DNA from: Chenopodium formosanum
Taxonomy: Eukaryota > Streptophyta > Magnoliopsida > Caryophyllales > Amaranthaceae
Direction of reading: 5' to 3'
NCBI GenBank assembly: GCA_024500155.1
Contig: CM044876.1
Coordinates: 10,359,001-10,423,000 of the forward strand
DNA length: 64,000 bases
A program made the translations under genes and the position numbers. Numbering within the stretch: position 1 is the first letter of the stretch; every line of letters starts with the position of its first letter. Of this stretch, positions 22,770 through 32,799 are shown piece by piece. Below the pieces are notes generated by a model, which was given only the letters and a program-made list of their open reading frames with translations, was not told the DNA's origin and searched no databases.

Positions 22770-23294
22770 ATGGAGAACAAAAACTATCAACCTTCAACTA
22801 TGAAGAAGCCATCCGATGAAGACTTCAAAGTTTGCTCCGTGACCATTAACCCCATCAAACGAGTAGCTTCGTCGAAAACCGATACTCATGAGATCCGTGT
22901 ATCTCTTCTCTTTCACCATTGGCGTGAGGTCTGCCTAAGTAATCCAGAGTGCCTTACTCAAGAAGACCGCTACATCTTGTGGAAGGAGCCATTTAGCAAC
23001 AGAATTTTCGAGGTGGCTTTTGTCATTAAACCCGAAAATTGTGATATGGTTGAAGGTTACATTACTAATGCCCTAAGAACTTATAAGATGAATTTGCCTG
23101 CTTATGGCGTGAGTCCTGGTGTTTTAAGGTTCGTTATTGCTAAGGTGTCGCGGTGCCTCCGAGAGAATGTCGTCTTTGATAAAGATCTTCAAGGGTTCCG
23201 GTTCGAGTTGGCGGCTGTTGTTGATGTATCGACCGTAGTTGATGTTGGTCGTGACATATATGACGAGGCAATGGTGAATATGATAGCTGTCTAG
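22770..23294 (+). CDS. Uncharacterised single-exon family protein, copy 4 (174 aa)
   Basis: Start at 22770 by alignment with the other copies. The frame is open upstream to 22677 without a usable ATG after the TATA box. The protein is identical to copy 6 (32800). Distinctive residues are MKKPSDEDFK, SLLFHHWRE (His for Arg), EPFSNRIFE and TYKMNLPAYG. The coding sequence is identical to copy 6 as far as I can compare, whereas sequence just past the stop codon differs by several substitutions and indels. That places the end of a conversion or duplication tract at the gene's 3' end. Confidence 0.82.
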   Translation: MENKNYQPSTMKKPSDEDFKVCSVTINPIKRVASSKTDTHEIRVSLLFHHWREVCLSNPECLTQEDRYILWKEPFSNRIFEVAFVIKPENCDMVEGYITNALRTYKMNLPAYGVSPGVLRFVIAKVSRCLRENVVFDKDLQGFRFELAAVVDVSTVVDVGRDIYDEAMVNMIAV

Positions 23295-24128
23295 GTCTTT
23301 AGGGGTTTTAATTTGTTAAAAGTCAAGAAATAATAGAATTCAAAAATTTTAATTAATTAAAACCTAGTACTTGTTAATTTGCTACGAGTATCATTCTTGT
23401 AAGTTGTTGCAAATGTTAAAGATGATTTCAAATTTATAAATTACACAAATTATGATATATATCGCTTTTTTGTATCCATTTATAATCGATATTAAGTTTT
23501 GTAACTTGACATGTGAGTTAGTTACTCGTTACTTTCATTATTGTCTTCATCATTTGTAACTTTGCACATTGACATCCTTATTTTTGAGTATTATATCTAT
23601 GATTTAGGTCGAAATGTTGTTATATTGTATATTATATACATACAACAAAATAGAGTGTCCTTAGCATTTAATTAACAAAAGTATAATACTCCATTTATTC
23701 TAACTACATAAGTTTCGGGATAAAAAATAACTTAAATACGTGATTTTTTTACATCATATTATTTGTCTTCAATCAACATTATATTGTTTATTGTTTCAAA
23801 AAAAAATATCTAAAAAATAAAAAATCTGATCTCTACTCTAACAAATACGGAGTACTTATTTTGCTGTTGATATATTTTGGTGATATTTCTTGGACATAAT
23901 CTTTTCTTAACTAAGGCAAGTTTCTTAAAATTAACTAAGGAAAGTTCATTATAACATTGTATTTTATCTTCACTATCATTTATTTCCTTAATTAGGTGTT
24001 AAGCAAATAAGCATGACGGAAAGTAACTGATATTTTTTGTTGATACTGTTTTGGATTTCGTCTTAGATAGAATGATAAATAGCATCATTAATTTGGCAAG
24101 CCTTTTAATTTGTGAATAACTTTTGTAT
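23295..24128. other. Spacer downstream of copy 4
   Basis: No gene. Paralogous to 33325-34072 plus 35734-35790, with an empty site for the element inserted at 34082 (see finding). Around 24047-24075 the sequence reads ACTGTTTTGGATTTCGTCTT. Confidence 0.55.
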
Positions 24129-24330
24129 ACATCCGGTGTACAGTAATTTACTGTACATTGGGGGTCACTTTTTATTAAGTTTAGCCGTTTAGAGTCACTT
24201 TTACGATTTTTTGGGTAACTTTTATCAGTAAAGCATAAATACTTCGTAACTTTAATTTATGTCAGGGTAACTTTTATTCATATTAGGGTAACTTTATAAC
24301 GGATGTTCAATATTTATTGTACATCCGATT
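24129..24330. mobile_element. Hairpin-ended repeat, copy 2 (inverted)
   Basis: Palindromes at both ends: CATCCGGTGTACAGTAATTT.. at about 24130-24166 and CGGATGTTCAATATTTATTG..CATCCG at about 24300-24329. The interior (GGGTAACTTTTATCAGTAAAG) is the reverse complement of the interior of 2666-2880. Confidence 0.55.
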
Positions 24331-24915
24331 TATTTAAAATTTTGTCTTAATTTGTTGGACCAAGTGCCCATGATGTCATCAATCATACGATGCATATGAC
24401 TCAAAAACGGTAATAAACAAACAGTTCTTAATTAAAGGAACAGTACACGTATGAGTTTGTTTAGCACCAAAAAAAATAAAAAATAATCCCTACGTATAAA
24501 TTTGTACAATTAAGAACTCGTTCACAATATTTTTTATACATTGTTTAGTCGTAGACATTTCACCAACTTTACTCGTATCACTTTTTATGGTAGTTACTCT
24601 GTTTTACATAATGAGTAGCAATTGAATATTTTTTGTGGGATATAAAAAAAATTTAATTATTTTTCATGATACGGAGGTAGATAGTAAATAAAAAAAAATG
24701 TTAATTCTAAGGAATATATATCAAACAAAGTATAATATGATGGAAAATGTATAGTAGTCCTCTCAAAGGGGGAAGGGGAGTTTTGAATTAGTTTTTTTCT
24801 AAACAATCACAATTTTGATTGGTTAAAAGGGGTAATACCACATGACATATATAACAATTTGTAGGTGATTTTTTACTATTTAACTCTATTAATTTCAACA
24901 TGGACATTACACTAA

Positions 24916-25222
24916 TGCCCCATTCTCTTCACCTTAATTTTGTTGAACTGAAATTATTTTTACTGAAACAAAATTATATTTGCTGAACTTAAATTATTTT
25001 TACTGAACTTAAATTAATTTTACTGAACTGAAATTTTTTGATAAACTGAAATTATTTTTACTGATTTTTTTATTATAATTCTTCTTTAAAAAAAAACTGA
25101 ATTTTACTGAACTGAACTTATTTTTACTAAATTGAAATTATTTTTACTAAACTGAAATTAATTTTACTAAAATAAAATTATTTTTTACTTAATATTTTTT
25201 TTAAGATGAAAAAAACAGGGCC
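24916..25222. mobile_element. F2 MITE, complete, TAA duplication
   Basis: 307 bp, TGCCCCATTCTCTTCACCTT...AAGATGAAAAAAACAGGGCC, TAA at 24913-24915 and 25223-25225. The interior is made of TGAACTGAAATTATTTTTAC-like units. The orientation is inverted relative to 3052-3358. Confidence 0.7.
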
Positions 25223-25429
25223 TAAACTAATAAGCTTACGAAATTGTTATTAAAAAATAAAAAAAACTTACGAAATAAATTATATTTAGTTTTTTTTTTT
25301 AACACAAGGACAAAAAAAAAATTGATTTTCATTATTATTAGAGATAAGATATTTTCCACGTTTTATTATGACACACATACAATAATGGAAATAAAAAACG
25401 TTGTAACGAGTAAATTTATTTTATCAAAT

Positions 25430-25452
25430 CCAAATCCAAATCCAAATCCAAT
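25430..25452 (+). repeat. (CCAAAT)n microsatellite in promoter of copy 5
   Basis: About four AAATCC/CCAAAT units just upstream of the core promoter. The paralogous promoter at about 36951 has only about two units. Confidence 0.7.
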
Positions 25453-25471
25453 TAAGTATTCATCGCTTTTC

Positions 25472-25508
25472 CTTGGTGTGCAAGATTAAAATAATTTTCT
25501 TATAAATA
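25472..25508 (+). promoter_or_regulatory. Core promoter of family copy 5
   Basis: CTTGGTGTGCAAG at 25472-25484 and TATAAATA at 25501-25508, 16 bp apart and 127 bp before the ATG. Confidence 0.7.
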
Positions 25509-25634
25509 CTCCCCTTATTGAAAGCTTTTACATTATTCATTGTTTCTTACATTCATTCACCAAATTACCAAATAAAAATAATTAAAATAGCCTTAATAGT
25601 TCTACTCAATTATTTCTGGCAAACAAGTTTAACA

Positions 25635-26120
25635 ATGGAGATCAAAACCCAACAACCTTCAACTTTGAAGCCAAACAATGGTGACTTCAAAGCTTGCTCC
25701 GTAACCCTTAACCCCATCAAACGATTAGCTTCCTCCAACACCAACACTCATGAGATCCGTGTCTCTCTTCTCTTTCGCCGTTGGTGTGAGGTCTGCCTAA
25801 ATCCGGAATGCCTTACCCAAGAAGACCGTAACACCTTGTGGAAGGAGCCATTCAACAACAAAGTTTTCGAGGTGGCTTTTGTGATTAAACCCGAAAATCC
25901 CGATATGGTTGAAAGTTACATTACTAATGCCCTAAGAACTTGTAAGAAGAATTTGCCTGTTTACGGCGTGAGTCCTGGTGTTTTAAGGTTCGTTATTGCT
26001 AAGGTTTCGCGGTGTCTCCGAGAGAATGTCGTGTTTGATAAAGATCTTCAAGGGTTCAGGTTCGAGTTGGGGGCTGTCGTTGATGTCTCTACCATCTTGG
26101 ATGTTGGTCATCACGCATGA
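25635..26120 (+). CDS. Uncharacterised family protein, short form, copy 5 (161 aa)
   Basis: Short-form member starting MEIKTQQPSTLKPNNGDFK at the ATG after the TATA box and leader. It lacks two residues in EVCLNPECLTQ (SN missing from LSNPE) and ends ...STILDVGHHA: a small insertion in the codons equivalent to GRDIYDE shifts the frame to an early TGA, removing about 12 C-terminal residues found in the long form. Remains of the old C-terminus (ATATATGATCAAG) are readable just past the stop. The core (IRVSLLFRRW, LWKEPFNNKVFEVAFVIKPE, PGVLRFVIAKVSRCLRENVVFDKDLQGF) is intact, so the protein is probably functional. Function unknown. Confidence 0.78.
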   Translation: MEIKTQQPSTLKPNNGDFKACSVTLNPIKRLASSNTNTHEIRVSLLFRRWCEVCLNPECLTQEDRNTLWKEPFNNKVFEVAFVIKPENPDMVESYITNALRTCKKNLPVYGVSPGVLRFVIAKVSRCLRENVVFDKDLQGFRFELGAVVDVSTILDVGHHA

Positions 26121-26354
26121 TATATATGATCAAGAATTGTGATACTGCTCGTTATTTAGTGATTTAAATATTTAAATTTAATAATACGGAGTTCTGTAAT
26201 CATTCTTGTAATCTTGTTACTTGGAAGTTGGAACAAATTTAGTACTTGTGCTTAATGTTAAAGGTATATTTTCTTTTATCAATTTGATTTTTTTTTTAAT
26301 AAATATTGCAATGTATATATATTATTGCATTATTCTCTTAAATTTAAGTTGATA

Positions 26355-26561
26355 TTTCCTCAGTTTCATAATATTAAATCTTTTGATTATTAAAAATGAG
26401 AGGGATTAATCTTCTAAACATATGTACGTATCAATAAATATAGTCGTCATATGATATCTAGTTTAACTAAATGTTTTTACTAGTATAATATCAAAGGTAT
26501 TTGTAATTAACAATTTAAATCAAGATACGTAAATATGATTAACATTTTAAAACGGAAAGAG
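26355..26561. mobile_element. Decayed Stowaway-like MITE
   Basis: TTTCCTCAGTTTCATAAT at the left and AAAACGGAAAGAG at the right are weak inverted repeats between TA dinucleotides. A diverged counterpart lies downstream of copy 7 (about 37905-38105). Confidence 0.3.
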
Positions 26562-27360
26562 TACAACATAATTATAAAGAATCCCATAATTATTGCAATA
26601 ATGATCGTATTAATTGCATTAAATCTTTAACTTGGCACAAATTTTTATGTCTCTTTGTTCACCGAGTATGTCTAGTTCGAGAACTAGACTATACTTTGGA
26701 ATCTTTTTCTTTATAAAAATTGCAATGAAAATAAGTTCATCTATACAAAATTACGAAGAAAAATACCATTGTGAAGTACGGAGTACAACATGTCGATTCA
26801 ATATGAACCAATACGGCAACAACCAACCCCTTTAATGTCTAATAGATATTAGAGATCATGCTTGGTAATTAGAGTTTTGATAAAAAATAAATAAATAAAT
26901 AAATAAATAAAAAATTTTAAAAAACAAAAAAAAAATAGAGCTTATTTGATCAGGTTAGAGGCCGGTTTGACTACATAAATCATCTAATTTAGTATTCTCT
27001 GCCGCTCTAACGCCTCTAGAGCTCTAATTAGCCTTTGCATATGCTTTGATTGAAAAAAAAACCCAAAAATCATGTTAAACATAGTGGTGATCAAGATGGG
27101 CTTGCCCAGTCGGGTTGTAGACATTCATAAAATCCGCCATGAAGTCATGCTCGGCTTGCCTAGTAATTTTTTACTTTTGAATGGCCAATCATTTTTAAGG
27201 TTTGTTGATTTGATCAATTACTTGTTCTATCTAAGGCTACGTTTATTTCGGTTTTGTGCCTTTGTGGGTAAGAGATTGTAACATGGTTGTTTGGTTGAAT
27301 ATAATAGCTATGTTTTAAGAAAGGTAACAATTTATGAATTGAGAAGTTTTATTTTGGTAG

Positions 27361-27443
27361 GCCCTTTTCATTTAATCTTGAAAAAAATTATTCCGTTAAA
27401 ATAATTTTATTTCTGTAAAAATAAGATAAAGTGAACAGGACCT
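27361..27443. mobile_element. Mini F2-like MITE
   Basis: GCCCTTTTCATTTAATCTTG...AAGATAAAGTGAACAGGACC, about 83 bp, with F2-type ends and almost no interior. Confidence 0.4.
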
Positions 27444-28192
27444 TACTTGAAATTTATTGGGGATTTTAGGGTTGTATTAGTTTGCTCTTTGAACAAGTTA
27501 AAGGGTTGGGAAAGATTTTGTTAACTAGGAGCTCGTTTGGTTACTGTGGGAATTGAATTACGGTAGGAAGTTTTAATTCATGGAAATAAATTCCCTTAGC
27601 TAAATCCATAGGAAGTGTGAAATATATGTTTGGTTGGCACCATGGGAAACAAATTCCCATGGTCAAATACTTCGTAATTAACCCCAAAATTACCATCCTC
27701 TATATCCTCTCCCTTTCTCTCTATCACTCCTCCCTAATTCCCAATCTGAAAATTTCATCATCTCTCTTAATCCCTCACCTCCATGGCTCCACCACTACAA
27801 CCACCAACCAACCAAAAAAAAAAAAAAAACCTAAATTAACATAAAGATATTTCGTATCTTTTTATTTATGTTTTTTTTTTTATACAGAATCTTATTTTTT
27901 TTTTTACATATGTTTTTAAATACAATCTTATTTTCTTTTTATTATGTAATTAAGATTAAATGTATAATATAACATATATAGCTCAAGTTTCATACTTTCT
28001 CCATTGTTTAAGTTAACATGTTTGGTTTTGGCACACACATTAAGGAGATCCATGAGAGATAAATACAAAATAATTTTTACTCGTATGTGATAAGGCTATC
28101 ACATATTTCATGGACATTATTAAAAGTTATTATATCATTATTATTTTAACATTAAAAAGAAAAAACCCAAGCAACTAGACGTATCGATAGAA

Positions 28193-28498
28193 GCCCCATT
28201 CACTTCACCTTATTTTTGTTGAACTGAAATTAAATTCACTGAATTAAAATTATTTTTGCTGAACTTAAATTAATTTTACTGAATTTCTATTATATTTCTT
28301 CTTTATATTACTGAATATTACTGAACTGGACTTATTTTGACTAAACTGAAAATTATTTTTAATGAACTAAACTTATTTTTACTAAAATGTAATTATTTTT
28401 ACAGAACTGAACATATTTTTACTTAATTGGAATTATTTTTACTGAACTGAAATTATTTTTACTTAAAATTATTTTTTTAGGGTAAAGTGAATAGCGCC
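28193..28498. mobile_element. F2 MITE
   Basis: GCCCCATTCACTTCACCTTA...AGGGTAAAGTGAATAGCGCC with a CTGAACTGAAATTATTTTTA interior. TTA on the right only (28499-28501). Confidence 0.65.
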
Positions 28499-28548
28499 TT
28501 AATAATCCAAGCCATATACAACGTATTTTTCTTTATCATCTCATCTAA

Positions 28549-28777
28549 GGGCCTGTTCACATTTACTGAACTGAGCTGAACTGAACTGATTGGAGCTGAA
28601 CTAAATTGAACTGAACTTCTAGTCAAAAAAAAAAGAAAAAAAAAAGAACTGAACTGAATGGAGATGAAATGAATATTTTATGAGAGAAGGAAATTATGAG
28701 TTGAACTGAACTAAACTGATTGGAACTGAAATGATTGGAGCTGAACTGAACTGAACTAAACTAAACTCAACAGACCC
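28549..28777. mobile_element. F1 MITE, TAA duplication
   Basis: GGGCCTGTTCACATTTACTG...AACAGACCC, TAA at 28546-28548 and 28778-28780. The array is interrupted at about 28621-28646 by an A-rich insertion. Confidence 0.75.
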
Positions 28778-29137
28778 TAAGTACCTCTTTAACCGATAGG
28801 AAAAAAAATGGAAAAAGATACATGCAACCTTAAGAGGCTAAAAATGGAATAAAAAAAAATAAATAAACATTTATTATACCGATTTAATCGTAAATTATCG
28901 ATAAATTCTCAACTTGATACAGTACTAAAATAGGAAATATATTAAATGCTTTTATAGGCTTCATATAGCATTATCAAAAAACAAAAAAACAAAAAAAAAT
29001 TAATTTGAAGATTAAAACAATTGTAAATAAAAAGTTTCTATCAATAAGCCATCACCGCTTCAATTACCCTAAAAAAAAAAAAAAAGCCGTCACCGCTTCA
29101 ATAATTCCTTTTTTTTTTAGGCACCGCTTCAATAATT

Positions 29138-29290
29138 CTTGTTGTGCAAGAATATATCAATATCACTGATATAATCCCCTATAAATATTGACTTATTGAA
29201 AGGAATTTATTCATATTTTTTTTTACATATACTCTTAGTCTTAGCCATCAAATTACCAAAAAGTTTCAATGGAGATTACAAACCAAAAAG
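29138..29290 (+). pseudogene. Decapitated family copy: promoter and first codons only
   Basis: Motif CTTGTTGTGCAAG at 29138-29150, TATAAATA at 29180-29187 and the start ATGGAGATTACAAACCA at 29269 match the promoter and first codons of the family (compare 3838). After about seven codons the sequence switches to GATTCTCTTGTTAGATATCA, part of the distal promoter normally found 5' of the gene (compare 22440-22545), then to the repeat starting at 29473. The body of the gene is missing, so this is a recombination junction rather than a simple deletion. Confidence 0.7.
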
Positions 29291-29725
29291 TTTTGAAAGA
29301 TTCTCTTGTTAGATATCAAATGGACAGATACTTTATGTTAAGATCGGAACTTTCTTTATTAAATCTACGGCGCCGTTAAATCTAATCTTTATCCATTAAA
29401 AAAAAAAATAATAATAATAATAATTTGAAGTTTAAAAAATAAAAATTTTCTTTTTTTAACCCGTAAAAATAATAACAAAGAGACAAATTTTTATGTCTCT
29501 TTGTTCACCGAGTATGTCTAGTTCGAGAACTAGACTATACTTTGGAATCTTTTTCTTTATAAAAATTGCAATGAAAATAAGTTCATCCATACAAAATTAC
29601 GAAGAAAAATACCATTGTGAAGTATCGAGTACAACATGTCGATTCGATATGAACCAATACGGTAACAACCAACCCCTTTAATGTCCAATTAATATTAGAG
29701 GTCATGTTTGGTAATTAGAGTTTTG

Positions 29726-29759
<34 letters not shown>

Positions 29760-30251
29760 TATTTGATCAGGTTAGAGGCCGGTTTGACTACGTAATAACA
29801 ATGAGCTTATTTGATCAGGTTAGAGGCCGATTTGACTACATAAATCATCTAATTTAGTATTTCCTGCCGCTCTAACTCCTCTAAAGCTCTAATTAGCCTT
29901 TGCATATGCCTTGATTAAAAATAAAAATAAAAATAAAAAAAAAAAACCCCAAAAATCATGTTAAACATAGTGGTGACCAAGATGCCTTTCCCAGTCATGT
30001 TAAACATATGCTCGGCTTGCCTAGTAATTTTTTATTTTTGAATGGCCAATCATTTTTAAGATTTGTTGATTTGATCAATTACTTGTTCTATCTAAGGCTA
30101 CGTTTATTTCGGTTTTGTGCCTTTGTGGGTAAGAGATTGTAATATGGTTGTTTGGTTGAATATAATTGCTAGGTTTTAACAAAGGTAACAATTTATGAAT
30201 TGAGAAGTTTTTCAACAGAATATTATTTTCTTTTTATTTATGTAATTAAAC

Positions 30252-30348
30252 TTTTTTTTTTTTGTTTTTGTGTGTTTAGAGAGCCACAAGGGCGGAGGTG
30301 AGAATCGATCCTAGGAACTCTAACCACTTGAGCTATCACTCACTCTCA
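30252..30348 (-). mobile_element. tRNA-derived SINE remnant, second copy
   Basis: Minus strand: GTGATAGCTCAAGTGGTTAG (A-box-like), AGGATCGATTCTCACC (B-box-like GGATCGATTC), GTGGCTCTCTAAACACACAA, then an A-rich tail. Confidence 0.5.
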
Positions 30349-30583
30349 AGATATTAAATGTATAATACAACATATAGCTCGAGTTTCATATATACTTCCT
30401 CTGAACTCTGTTGTTTTAGTTAACATGTTTGGTTTTGGCAAACACATTAAGGAGATCCATGAGAGAGAGATAAAATACAAGATAATTTTTATGTGATAAG
30501 GCTATCACATATTTCACGGGCATTATTAAAAGTTATTTTATCATTAAAAGAAAAAACCCAAGCTATTAGACATATTAAATTTA

Positions 30584-30972
30584 GCCCCATTCACTTCACC
30601 TTATTTTTGCTGAACTGAAATTAAATTTATCAAATTGAAATTATTTTTGCTAAAGTTAAATTATTTTTACTGAAATGAAATTTATTTTACTAGACTGAAA
30701 TTATTTTTGCTATGCTGAAATTGTTTTTACTGATTTTCTATTATGTTTCTTCTTTATATTTACTGAATTTTACTGAACTAGACTTATTTTGACTGTACTG
30801 AAGATTGTTTTGGATGAACTGAACTTATTTTTACTGAACTATTATTTTTTTTTTACAGAACTGAACTTATTTTCACTTAACTGCAATTATTTTTACTTAA
30901 CTGCAATAATTTTTACTAAACTGAAATTATTTTTACTTAATATTATTTTTTAAAGGTAAAGTGAACAGGGCC
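30584..30972. mobile_element. F2 MITE, expanded, TTA duplication
   Basis: 389 bp, GCCCCATTCACTTCACCTTA...AAGTGAACAGGGCC, TTA at 30581-30583 and 30973-30975. The array is longer than in the 307-bp copies. Confidence 0.7.
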
Positions 30973-31022
30973 TTAATAATCCAAGCCTTTTACAGAGTAT
31001 TTTTCTTTATCATTTGATCTAA

Positions 31023-31215
31023 GGGCCTGTTCACATATACTAAACTGAGCTGAACTGAACTAAATATGAAATGAATATTTTACGAGAGAAGGAAATTAGC
31101 AGCTAAACTGAACTGAACTAAACTAAACTGAACTGAACTGGTTGGAACTTAATTGATTGTAGTTGAACTGAACTGAACTTAACTGAACTGAAATTAAACT
31201 GAAGTGAACAGACCC
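31023..31215. mobile_element. F1 MITE, TAA duplication
   Basis: 193 bp, GGGCCTGTTCACATATACTA...GTGAACAGACCC, TAA on both sides (31020-31022, 31216-31218). Confidence 0.75.
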
Positions 31216-31569
31216 TAAATATCTCTTTATCCAATAGGAAAAAAATAAAAAAAGATATATGCAGCCCTTTTAAGAAGCTAAAAATGGAAAGAAGTGAAAG
31301 GGGGGATGAGAATCGAGTTAGGAATGAGAAATGTGAGGGAAATAGGGAGGAAAGGGAAAGAATGAGCCCAAAATGACGTCACGTGGTAGTTGAGGGGCAA
31401 GAAGGTGGTAACTTTTGATATTTTTGAAAATAGAAGGTGATAATTTTCAAAAAAAAAAATAGAAGGTGGTAATTGCTAAAATAGACATAACATAAGGTGA
31501 TAATTGTACTGTCAAATTTCCTTTGTTTTATCAAACTTACAAATTGTCAAAAAATAGAAATCAAAGAAC

Positions 31570-31920
31570 TGGACACAAAGATTTTCTTGGCTTCACTGCT
31601 CTATCCGTAGAATCCGAGCTCTTGCCTTAAACTAGAACTAAATTTTATAGAATGATGAGAAGAACTCCATTATTACAATAGAGAGAAAGCTCTCATTAAA
31701 GAAGAGAGAGAAAGTTTGATATGAATAGAATGCATAAAATAAAGGCAAACTACCTATTTTGGCTATTTATACTAACATAAGCTGAAAATATTAAAGCCAA
31801 AATAAAATGCTGACAATGCAAAGTTTGTTATAACAAACTTTGTTGAGTCATCCTTCTATTGTGGGCATCAGACTTGTATTTTGGACTGCTTGGACTTGGG
31901 CTGATCCAGTAGTCTCAACA
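31570..31920 (-). repeat. LTR-like unit, single copy
   Basis: Counterpart of 21546-21890 with a few extra bases (TGGA) at its left end. Minus strand TGTTGAGACT...GTGTCCA, i.e. TG..CA ended. No matching 5-bp duplication. Confidence 0.5.
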
Positions 31921-32663
31921 CAAATTATAGTGATCTGGAGCATCGCCCAAGTCAATGACTAGTTGTAATTAAAATCTTAATTATATATTAAAGTAAATTA
32001 TTGTTTTTACATGTGAAGTTGCATGATTTGTTAAATTGGTGCAGATATAGCCCCATAAAGACAAATGATGTGGATGAAATAAATTAATTAAAGAGAAACC
32101 ATTAGTATAATGTTATTTTAATTTAGATCTAACTTATATTAGGGGTACAGTATTGTTATTATGTTGTTTATGTGTAGATCGAGTTATTGATATTTTAATT
32201 GGTCTAGAGAGAGCCATAAAATTTAGGGTCAAATATTGTGGACGAAATTTAAAACTAACTTTTGGAAGTGGGTATTATATCCTAAATTTTTTACTAGTTA
32301 AAATAGTTAGCATTCACATTGGAAAGTAGCTCTAACGATAATAAACCAAGTTATTATTTCAAGAAATTAGACTTACCAAATTGATGATCCTAGTATTACA
32401 TACGAAATTAACTACAAACAAGCCAAAAAATATAAAAAATAAAATAAAATAAAAGTCAATAATATTGAAAGATTCTCTTGTTAGATATCAAATGGACAGA
32501 TACTTTATGTTAAGATCGGAACTTTCTTTATTAAATCTACGGCGCCGTTAAATCTAATCTTTATCCATTAAAAAAAAAAAATAAATAAATAATAATTTGA
32601 AGTTTAAAAAATAAAAATTTCCTTTTTTTAACCCGTAAAAATTAAGGCACCGCTTTAATAATT

Positions 32664-32700
32664 CTTGTAGTGCAAGAATAATATAGCACCCCTATAAATA
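32664..32700 (+). promoter_or_regulatory. Core promoter of family copy 6
   Basis: CTTGTAGTGCAAG at 32664-32676 and TATAAATA at 32693-32700. Identical to copy 4. Confidence 0.7.
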
Positions 32701-32799
32701 TGAACTTTGAAAGGTTTTAATTCATATTTTCTCACCTCATCAAAACCTAAGCTAGCCACAAAATTATACTCGTACCCTTCAAATTACCGAAAAATTCTA

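Larger units (their letters stand above)
21176..27340 (+). repeat. Duplicated gene block A
   Basis: Paralogous to block B (31527-39230). Shared order: LTR-like unit, long-form family gene, downstream spacer, short-form family gene, further spacer ending in CGGCTTGCCTAGTAATTTTT. From about 21543 to 23300 the two blocks are collinear at a constant offset of 10,030 and nearly identical. Outside this tract they are clearly more diverged and carry different insertions. Block A alone has a second tandem LTR-like unit and the F2 MITE at 24916. Confidence 0.75.
26632..28860 (+). repeat. Tandem duplication unit 1
   Basis: Repeated at 29473-31290 in the same order: ATGTCTCTTTGTTCACCGAG..., GTTAGAGGCCGGTTTGACTA, a TGCTCGGCTTGCCTAG segment, a CATGTTTGGTTTTGGCA segment, an F2 MITE and an F1 MITE. 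Both MITEs therefore pre-date the duplication. The 60-70 codon open frames inside (26632, 27072) are not convincing genes. Confidence 0.65.
29473..31290 (+). repeat. Tandem duplication unit 2
   Basis: Copy of 26632-28860. The spacing is shorter, partly because the region equivalent to 27340-27960 is reduced. It also carries the extra SINE remnant at 30252. Confidence 0.65.

Noticed and set aside
26632..26835. 67-codon frame repeated at 29493
   Set aside because: The two copies are similar because of the segmental duplication. There is no promoter and no domain, and the frame ends in AT-rich repeats.
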